A stretch of 64,000 bases of DNA, taken from positions 372,001 to 436,000 of the forward strand of contig CAWIFL010000004.1 in assembly GCA_963835535.1 (NCBI GenBank), given 5' to 3'. Positions 58,586 through 64,000 of this stretch are shown piece by piece. Under the pieces are notes generated by a model. That model saw nothing but the letters and a program-made list of their open reading frames with translations. It ran no database searches and was not told where the DNA came from. The number at the start of each line of letters is the position of its first letter. Positions within the stretch are counted from its first letter, which is position 1. The position numbers and the translations under genes were made by a program. The DNA is from Fen-1245 sp963835535 (GTDB taxonomy: Bacteria; Gemmatimonadota; Gemmatimonadetes; Gemmatimonadales; JACORV01).

Positions 58586-59476
58586 TCAGGGCGCTCCCAG
58601 CTTCTTCCGCACGAACGGCCGGACGAACGCCGCCGGCGGATTGTGCGCGGTCGCGAGGCCGTACGCCTGCCGGTACATCGCGTTCGCCTCGTCCTGCCTG
58701 CCGTCCTTCTCGAGCGCCATCGCGAGCAGGCACCGCATGAACGGGTCGCGCTGGTTGCCGCGCGCGTCCACCGCCTGAGCGAGGTCGCGCTCCGCCTCCG
58801 GCAGATTGCCCAGGTAGAGCGCCACGTAGCCCGTGAGGTAGGGGAAGAAGCGCCTCTGCTGTGCGGCCATCGCGGTGTCGCCGTCCAGGGCGCGGCGCGC
58901 GGCGGCGATCTGGCGCACCGCTTCCGCCCTGTCGCCGCGCCTGGCGGCGAGGCGCGCGAGCGCGTGGGCCAGCCGGAAGTCCCACAGGCTGGCGGGGTGC
59001 GTCTGCGGCGCCGGCTCCTTCACCCCCAGCTCGTAGCCGCGCCGGTACCAGCGCTCCGCCGCGTTCAGATCCCCGTTGTCTATGCACACGCGCGCCGCCT
59101 CGTCCGCCATCTCGCCCTCCTGGTAGAAGGCGTTCTGCGGCTCCGCCGCCTCGCGTGTCTGCCAGTAGGCGATGACCATCTCCTCGTACTTCACCGTGTT
59201 GGCGCAGTCGCCGTCGAACGCGTACGAGATCGCCATCGCGCGCTGGGCCGCGGCTTGCGCCGCCGGGTCGGCCGCCGAGTCCATCATGCGCTGGATGATC
59301 GCGCGGGCGTCACTCGTCTTTCCCTCGAGGTCGAGCCGCGCGGCCTCCTGCATCGGGCCGCTGGGCCCGCGTGATGCGCCGGGCGCGGGCGGCTGCTGCG
59401 CGAGGGCGGCGCCGGCGGCAAGCGACAGCGCGGCGAGGGTCCACGCGGCGTGGCGTGAGCACGGTGCGATGTTCAT
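58586..59476 (-). CDS. Secreted tetratricopeptide-repeat protein
   Basis: 296 residues from ATG 59476 with GGGAG 8 bases upstream. Signal peptide about 1-26. The rest is helical with repeats of the TPR type: 'QEAARLDLEGKTSDARAIIQRM', 'DLNAAERWYRRGYELGV', 'LARLAARRGDRAEAVRQIA', 'NLPEAERDLAQAVDA', 'EKDGRQDEANAMYRQAYGL'. TPR arrays mediate protein-protein interactions; a partner is not identifiable. Its stop is one base from that of the convergent secreted protein. Confidence 0.8.
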   Translation of the reverse strand: MNIAPCSRHAAWTLAALSLAAGAALAQQPPAPGASRGPSGPMQEAARLDLEGKTSDARAIIQRMMDSAADPAAQAAAQRAMAISYAFDGDCANTVKYEEMVIAYWQTREAAEPQNAFYQEGEMADEAARVCIDNGDLNAAERWYRRGYELGVKEPAPQTHPASLWDFRLAHALARLAARRGDRAEAVRQIAAARRALDGDTAMAAQQRRFFPYLTGYVALYLGNLPEAERDLAQAVDARGNQRDPFMRCLLAMALEKDGRQDEANAMYRQAYGLATAHNPPAAFVRPFVRKKLGAP

Positions 59477-59499
59477 CGTCGATCTCCCGGATCGGATGT

Positions 59500-59527
59500 C
59501 TGACAGGGTAACGCCCGGGCGTATATT
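59500..59527 (+). promoter_or_regulatory. Sigma-70-type promoter of the VOC gene
   Basis: CTGACA (59500-59505, five of six to TTGACA), 16-base spacer, TATATT (59522-59527, five of six to TATAAT). Predicted start near 59534, 22 bases before the ATG at 59556. Confidence 0.55.
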
Positions 59528-59555
59528 GCACCACCCGCCAGCCACAGGATTCGCC

Positions 59556-59978
59556 ATGCAGGGACCATCTGGTCTCGAGGTGCTCTTCGTCGCGGGCTTC
59601 GCGCCCATCGTGCACGACGACGAGAGCAGGCAACTCTACTGGGGCGCGTTGAAGCTCCCGCTCAAGGAGGACGCCGGCTACGCCCACACCGGCGACCTGG
59701 ACGGCCTCAAGCACTTCGGGTTGTGGCCGCTGTCGCAGGCCGCCGAGTCGTGCTTCGGCAAGGCGGAATGGCCGAAGGACGTGCCGGTGCCGCAGGGCTG
59801 CATCGAGTTCGAGGTGGAGGACGTCGCGCAGGCCACGAAGGAGCTGGAGGCCAAGGGCTACCGCCTGCTGGTCAGGAACAAAACGGAGCCGTGGGGCCAG
59901 GTCGTGACGCGCTTCCTCGCGCCCGAGGGGCTCCTGATCGGGCTCACCTTCACGCCGTGGATGAGGAAGAAGCAGTGA
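59556..59978 (+). CDS. VOC (glyoxalase-like) superfamily protein
   Basis: 140 residues from ATG 59556. The pattern of two beta-alpha-beta-beta-beta units is seen: 'VLFVAGFAPIVHDDESRQLYWGALKLPL' in the first, and 'GCIEFEVEDVAQATKELEAKGYRLL', 'VTRFLAPEGLLIGLTFTPW' in the second. Members include glyoxalase I, dioxygenases and antibiotic resistance proteins. The metal ligands are not all evident, so enzyme function is uncertain. It overlaps the next gene (GTGA). Confidence 0.82.
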   Translation: MQGPSGLEVLFVAGFAPIVHDDESRQLYWGALKLPLKEDAGYAHTGDLDGLKHFGLWPLSQAAESCFGKAEWPKDVPVPQGCIEFEVEDVAQATKELEAKGYRLLVRNKTEPWGQVVTRFLAPEGLLIGLTFTPWMRKKQ

Positions 59979-60415
59979 GCGCGCCGTCCTCGGCAGCGAC
60001 CGTCTCGCGCGCCTGGCCCCGGATCGTGGCCTGCGGCCTCGCCTACTTCGTGATCGGCATCGTGACCGCCGCCCTCTCGCGCGGCGCCGGATCCGGTCAG
60101 ATGCGCCAGGTATGGCGGCTGGCGGCCTGGCTGCTGAGCGCGGTCGTGTACGCGGGGCACATCTGGCACGAGCGGGGGCGCGGCGGTGCGAGCGCGAGCA
60201 CGGCGCTGCGCGCGGCGTCGGCCGTTGCGGTGGGGGGCTTCCTTCTGGCGGTCGCGGCGAGCGTGCACGCGCTGGCCGGCGGTCGGGCGCACGTCGGCCC
60301 GCAGCTGGTCGCGCTCGTCGCCTGGCCGGTCCTGCTCGCGGTGCCGGCGTTCCTGATCGCGTGGGCCGCGTCCGCGGCGCTGGCGAAGGTGGGGGCTAAG
60401 CCGCGAGCTCCTTGA
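59975..60415 (+). CDS. Small four-helix membrane protein of unknown function
   Basis: 146 residues from GTG 59975, overlapping the VOC stop. Four hydrophobic segments (about 15-35, 45-65, 80-102 and 112-138), with a His/Trp-rich loop 'AGHIWHERGRG'. No known family recognised. It overlaps the end of the convergent aminotransferase by 20 bases. Coupled with the VOC gene, so the two probably share regulation. Confidence 0.65.
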   Translation: MSAPSSAATVSRAWPRIVACGLAYFVIGIVTAALSRGAGSGQMRQVWRLAAWLLSAVVYAGHIWHERGRGGASASTALRAASAVAVGGFLLAVAASVHALAGGRAHVGPQLVALVAWPVLLAVPAFLIAWAASAALAKVGAKPRAP

Positions 60416-61646
60416 GCGCGCGGACCAACGCATCCAGGTCCGCGGTCGAAGTGAAGAGGTGCGGCACGATGCGGACGCCGCGCACCCCCGCGCCGTCTAT
60501 CGCCACCGTCCAGATCTTGTAGCGGTCGAACAGCGTGTTGCCCAGCGCCGCGGGCTCGATCCCCGTGACGCCCACGTTCGCGATGGCGCCGCTGCGCCGG
60601 GGATCCGAGGGCGTGTTGAGGTAGATCCTGGGCTGCCCCCGCACCTGGTCCGTCCAGTGCCGCTGCAGGTACTTGAGCCGCGCCTCCTTCCGCTGGATCC
60701 CGATGCTCTCGTGGAAATCCAGCGCGTCGTTGATGCCGAGGATCGTGTGCACCGGCTGCGTGCCGGTGTGGTTGAGCCGGCGGATGTCGGTGTCGGGGAT
60801 GCCCAGCTCCGCGAACGTCGGCCACAGCTCCGGGATGTGGTCGCGCCGCACCCAGAGGATGCCGCTGCCCAGCGGGCTGCCGAGCCACTTGTGGAGCGAG
60901 GAGGCGAAGTAGTCGGAACGCAGGTCCGGGATGGCGAACTCGATCTGGCCGAAGCTGTGGGCGCCGTCCACCATCACCTGCACGCCGTGGCGATGCGCCA
61001 TGTCCGCCACCGCGGCCACGGGCAGAAGCTGCCCGGTGATGTTCACCATGTGGCAGATCATCAGCAGCCTGGTCTTCGGCGTAACGGCGCTCTCGTACAG
61101 CCGGACGATCTCGTCGTCGGACTTGGGGTCCATCGGCAGCGAGACGATGCGGTTCACGATGCCGTACCGCCTGGCCTGGAGGCCGAACATGTCGAGCATC
61201 GCGCCGTAGTCCTGCTGCGCCATCACCGCTTCGTCGCCCGGCTGCCAGTGGAAGCCGCCGATCACCGTATCGAGCGACTCGGTGGTGTTGCGGGTGATGA
61301 TCAGTTCCTCGACGGGGCAGCCGGCCGCGGCGGCCAGCCGCCGGCGCACGGCGAGGTTGTCGTCCGGCATCACCGTGCGCATGTAGCGGGAGGCCTGGAC
61401 GTTGATGTCGCGCACCCGCCGGATGAACGCCTCGAGCACCGGCTGCGACTGCATCAGGTAGAAGCCGTTCTCGAGATTGATGTAGTCGGGGGTGAGGACG
61501 TACTTGGCGCGGATCTGGGCCCAGAAGTCTTCGTCCTGGGCGAGCTGGACCGGTGGGAGCTTGGCGTACCGCGCCCACGCCTCGTTGCCGAAGACGAGGG
61601 CGAGCGAGGCGCCGCCCAGGGTGCGCAGGAATTCCCGTTTGTCCAT
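60396..61646 (-). CDS. Class V aminotransferase-fold protein with Tat-like leader
   Basis: 416 residues from ATG 61646, preceded by GGGGAGG. The leader 'MDKREFLRTLGGASLALVFG' is a Tat-like signal (Lys-Arg variant), so it is probably exported folded. The fold type I PLP core shows 'IITRNTTESLDTVIGGFHW', the Asp in 'VMVDGAHSFGQIEF' and the PLP lysine Lys253 in 'ASSLHKWLGSPLGSG'. This branch (isopenicillin-N-epimerase-like) may act as a cysteine desulfurase-like or epimerase enzyme; the substrate is unknown. Divergent from the alpha-galactosidase gene. Confidence 0.85.
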   Translation of the reverse strand: MDKREFLRTLGGASLALVFGNEAWARYAKLPPVQLAQDEDFWAQIRAKYVLTPDYINLENGFYLMQSQPVLEAFIRRVRDINVQASRYMRTVMPDDNLAVRRRLAAAAGCPVEELIITRNTTESLDTVIGGFHWQPGDEAVMAQQDYGAMLDMFGLQARRYGIVNRIVSLPMDPKSDDEIVRLYESAVTPKTRLLMICHMVNITGQLLPVAAVADMAHRHGVQVMVDGAHSFGQIEFAIPDLRSDYFASSLHKWLGSPLGSGILWVRRDHIPELWPTFAELGIPDTDIRRLNHTGTQPVHTILGINDALDFHESIGIQRKEARLKYLQRHWTDQVRGQPRIYLNTPSDPRRSGAIANVGVTGIEPAALGNTLFDRYKIWTVAIDGAGVRGVRIVPHLFTSTADLDALVRALKELAA

Positions 61647-61669
61647 CGCCGCCTCCCCGTTTGAAGCAC

Positions 61670-61675
61670 TATAAT
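61670..61675 (+). promoter_or_regulatory. Possible -10 element in the aminotransferase/alpha-galactosidase interval
   Basis: TATAAT at 61670-61675 on the plus strand, 24 bases before the ATG of the GH27 gene. No -35 at the right distance. Its reverse complement also offers TATAGT (61673-61668) for the other strand, so it may serve both directions. Confidence 0.3.
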
Positions 61676-61699
61676 GGTCGTGGAAATCGTGGAGGGCCA

Positions 61700-63064
61700 A
61701 TGAGTGTGCTTGCGCGGCTCGCGCTGCTGCTCGGCGCGGCTGCCTTTCCCGCCGCGGCTGAGGCGCAGGCGCCGCTCGCGCCGACGCCCCCGATGGGGTG
61801 GAACAGCTGGGACGCTTACGGCACCACGGTGCGCGAGGCCCAGGTGAAGGCGAACGCCGACGCGATGGCGCGCGAGCTCGCCCGCTTCGGCTACCGGTAC
61901 GTCGTGGTGGACATCCAGTGGTACCAGCCGACGGCGTCGTCGTACGACTACAAGCCGGGCGCCCAGCTCTCGATGGACGCGTACGGGCGGCTCGTCCCCG
62001 CCGAGAACAAGTTCCCGTCGGCGGCCCACGGCGCGGGCTTCAAGCCGCTCGCGGACTACGTGCACGCCCTCGGCCTCGCATTCGGCATCCACATCATGCG
62101 CGGCATACCGCGCCAGGCGGTCGAGGCGAACACGCCGATCTTCGGCACTCCCTACCACGCCGCCGACGTGGCGGATACGACGAACGGGTCGCCGTGGAAC
62201 CCGGACATGTGGGGCGTGGACGTGACGAAGCCGGGCGCTCAGGCGTACTACGACGGCATCGCGCGGCTCTACGCGTCGTGGGGCGTGGACTTCGTGAAGG
62301 CGGACGACTTCGGCAGCCACCGCTTCCAGCCTGTGGAGATCCGCGCCTTGCGCCGCGCGCTGGATAAGAGCGGCCGCCGCATCGTGCTCAGCATCTCGCC
62401 GGGCCCGGCGCCGCTCGACTCCGCCGCCTTCTTCGCCAAGAACGCCCAGATGTGGCGCATCTCCGACGACTTCTGGGACGCGTGGCGGCTGGTGCTGAGG
62501 CAGTTCGACTACGCGCGGGATTGGGCGCGTTACGTCGGCGCCAACCACACGTGGCCGGACGCGGACATGCTCCCTCTCGGCAGGCTGCGTCTGGTGGACT
62601 CGGCGGGCCGCGGTTCGCCGTCCCGGCTCACTCCTGACGAGCAGCGCACGGTGATGACGCTGTGGAGCATCCTCCGCTCGCCGCTCATCATCGGCGGGGA
62701 CCTGCCGACGCTCGACACGGCGACGCTGGCGCTGCTCACGAATACCGAGGTGCTGGCCGTGGACCAGCACGGCGTCGCGCCTCGCCAGGTGCTCGAGCGG
62801 CCGGGCCTCAGGGTGTGGGGCTCCGGCGTGCCGCGCAGCGCGGATCGCTACGTCGCCGTCTTCAATCTCGACTCGGTTCCCCGGCACGTGGACGTCGCCT
62901 GGGAGGACGTCGGCGTCACTGCCGGCAGCCACACGGTCCGCGACCTGTGGGCGCGCGGCGACTTGGGCGCGGCCGAGCGGCTCAGCGTGGACCTCGCGCC
63001 CCACGCGAGCGCGCTGTACCGTGTCACTTCGCGCTCGACAACGCCGCGGGCGTCGCCCCCGTAG
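61700..63064 (+). CDS. Secreted GH27 alpha-galactosidase-like enzyme
   Basis: 454 residues from ATG 61700, preceded by GGAGGG. Signal peptide about 1-22. It opens 'PTPPMGWNSWDAYGTTV', the hallmark of GH27. The nucleophile is Asp202 in 'DFVKADDFGS' and the acid/base Asp257 in 'WRISDDFWD'. The C-terminal beta-sandwich includes 'VAVFNLDSVPRHVDVAW'. GH27 enzymes release terminal alpha-galactose (or N-acetyl-galactosamine, arabinopyranose) from oligosaccharides. It is followed after 33 bases by a CE15-like esterase, suggesting plant polysaccharide use. Confidence 0.92.
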   Translation: MSVLARLALLLGAAAFPAAAEAQAPLAPTPPMGWNSWDAYGTTVREAQVKANADAMARELARFGYRYVVVDIQWYQPTASSYDYKPGAQLSMDAYGRLVPAENKFPSAAHGAGFKPLADYVHALGLAFGIHIMRGIPRQAVEANTPIFGTPYHAADVADTTNGSPWNPDMWGVDVTKPGAQAYYDGIARLYASWGVDFVKADDFGSHRFQPVEIRALRRALDKSGRRIVLSISPGPAPLDSAAFFAKNAQMWRISDDFWDAWRLVLRQFDYARDWARYVGANHTWPDADMLPLGRLRLVDSAGRGSPSRLTPDEQRTVMTLWSILRSPLIIGGDLPTLDTATLALLTNTEVLAVDQHGVAPRQVLERPGLRVWGSGVPRSADRYVAVFNLDSVPRHVDVAWEDVGVTAGSHTVRDLWARGDLGAAERLSVDLAPHASALYRVTSRSTTPRASPP

Positions 63065-63097
63065 ACGAACAGACCTCCCCAACGCACGAGTCGGATC

Positions 63098-64000
63098 ATG
63101 AAGCACGTCCTTCTGCTCGTTCTCCTGCTTGCGGCGCCCGCCGTCGCGCAGCAGTTCCCGTCGCAGGCCGCGTCTGAGCAGGATCATCAGAACATGATGG
63201 CCCAGCTGGGCATCAGGAGTCTCAGGCCGGGCCCCTCGGGGAACGAGTCGGCGCCGAATCACGCCAACTACGATACCTCGCTCGCGACCCCGTTCACGAC
63301 GCTGCCGGACCCGCTGACGTTGAACGACGGCCGCAAGGTGACGACGCCGGCGATGTGGTGGGACAGGCGGCGCCCGGAGATCGTGGATGCTCTGGAGCGC
63401 GAGGTCTACGGCCGCGTGCCGGCAAATGTGCCGCCCGTGACCTGGCGCGTGCTGGTTGCTGAGCGGGAGTTCGTCGGGTTCATGCCGGTGATCGCCAAGC
63501 GGCTGATCGGGCACGTGGACAACTCGGCGTACCCCCAGATCACCGTGGATATCGCGATGACGGTCGTGACGCCGGCCAACGCGCGCGGACCCGTGCCGCT
63601 GCTGATGATGTTCGGGCCGAGCAGGCTGCCGGCGCCGGCGCAGCCTCCGCAGGAGGACGTGGACAGCATCAACGCGGCGCTCAAGCGGCTGCTCGAGCAG
63701 AGCGACCCCTCGCTCCAGGCCATCTTCGACCGCTACCCGGCCTACGAGCTGGTCACGCGCGCTTCGCCCGCGTTCCCGTTCGCGGCGGCGGGGCCGGGCG
63801 GTCAGGCGGCGGAGCCGCCCACCACGACCCAGCTCCTGCGCGACGGCTGGGGGTACGCGTACATAGACCCGAGCAGCATCCAGGCCGACAACGGCGCGGG
63901 GCTGACGCAGGGGATCGTCGGCCTCGTGAACCGCGGCCAGCCGCGGAAGCCGGACGACTGGGGCTCGCTGCGCGCCTGGGCCTGGGGAGCCGCGCGCGGG
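63098..64000 (+). CDS. CE15-like glucuronoyl esterase, N-terminal part (runs off window)
   Basis: 301 codons from ATG 63098; the gene continues beyond the window. Signal peptide ('KHVLLLVLLLAAPAVAQQF'). The mature protein has 'LPDPLTLNDGRKVTTPAMWW', 'RRPEIVDALEREVYGRVP' and, near the end, 'DGWGYAYIDPSSIQADNGAG' and 'GLVNRGQPRKPDDWGSLRAW', which fit the 4-O-methyl-glucuronoyl methylesterase family that unlinks lignin from glucuronoxylan. The catalytic Ser lies past base 64000, so the family call is by N-terminal similarity only. Confidence 0.8.
   Translation, partial: MKHVLLLVLLLAAPAVAQQFPSQAASEQDHQNMMAQLGIRSLRPGPSGNESAPNHANYDTSLATPFTTLPDPLTLNDGRKVTTPAMWWDRRRPEIVDALEREVYGRVPANVPPVTWRVLVAEREFVGFMPVIAKRLIGHVDNSAYPQITVDIAMTVVTPANARGPVPLLMMFGPSRLPAPAQPPQEDVDSINAALKRLLEQSDPSLQAIFDRYPAYELVTRASPAFPFAAAGPGGQAAEPPTTTQLLRDGWGYAYIDPSSIQADNGAGLTQGIVGLVNRGQPRKPDDWGSLRAWAWGAARG

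Noticed and set aside
61454..63514. 686-codon minus-strand open frame over the GH27 gene
   Set aside because: Antisense shadow. The plus-strand GH27 motifs and signal peptide are unmistakable.
1..64000. CRISPR arrays, tRNA, rRNA, transposases, prophage or integrase
   Set aside because: No regularly spaced repeat, cloverleaf-like sequence or recognisable recombinase was seen on either strand.

Overview
This is a gene-dense, very GC-rich bacterial chromosome segment. There is no rRNA, tRNA, CRISPR array, transposase or prophage. The organism is diderm: the window encodes a TamA/TamB-type outer-membrane assembly pair, lipoproteins, two PBP4-type carboxypeptidases and secreted hydrolases. It has an ECF sigma factor with a zinc anti-sigma factor, a short RpoD-like sigma factor without region 1.1, type IV pilin genes, large hybrid histidine kinases and many GTG starts. 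My inference is a Gemmatimonadota-like soil or environmental bacterium. Without a marker gene this rests on gene content and style only.

Layout. 1-5.9 kb (minus): an ECF sigma/anti-sigma pair upstream of a peptide-use run: M28 peptidase, M42 aminopeptidase, OPT oligopeptide transporter and the start of a PepD-like dipeptidase. 5.9-16 kb: membrane metallophosphoesterase, a four-helix-bundle (S23-like) gene bracketed by inverted repeats, a deoxyhypusine-synthase-like gene, two hybrid histidine kinases, a DUF4136-like lipoprotein and a CocE-type hydrolase. 16-24.3 kb (minus): VWA protein, YggT, DUF167, a frame-broken homocysteine methyltransferase/MTHFR, four type IV prepilin-like genes and an acyl-CoA dehydrogenase. 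24.3-28.7 kb: MFS exporter, cytidylate-kinase-like protein, band-7 protein and a MoxR-like AAA+ ATPase that probably works with the VWA protein.

28.7-37.6 kb: a 480-bp interval with an outer-membrane-protein remnant, a Thr-rich small lipoprotein with its own promoter and terminator, then a tightly overlapped minus-strand operon (glcD, unknown helical protein, glcE, glcF, HAD phosphatase, YgfZ, epimerase) that looks like glycolate salvage, preceded by the RpoD-like gene. 37.6-41 kb: aroB, cobalamin adenosyltransferase, dacB. 41-53.3 kb (mostly plus): tamA, tamB (frame-broken), a lipid-kinase-like gene, a receiver-HD protein, an NtrC-type activator, a small zinc-ribbon protein, a second receiver-HD protein (minus) and a DmpA-like peptidase. 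53.3-64 kb: a second dacB coupled to a penicillin-acylase-family lipoprotein, alpha/beta hydrolase, secreted unknown protein, TPR protein, VOC protein, small membrane protein, class V aminotransferase, GH27 alpha-galactosidase and a CE15-like esterase cut by the window end.

Neighbouring genes very often overlap by 4 bases (GTGA or ATGA), so translational coupling is a general habit here. At least three otherwise well-conserved genes carry single-base frame breaks (21.16, 43.72 and 54.88 kb), and the gspH/pilV junction (19.7 kb) has an in-frame amber codon and no canonical pilV start. These may be sequence errors or real decay. No clearly new multi-gene system was found. The most unusual items are the inverted-repeat-flanked S23-like gene, an IscR/Rrf2-type palindrome upstream of a histidine kinase, the unknown protein inside the glycolate oxidase operon, and the pair of variant HD-GYP regulators around an NtrC-type activator.
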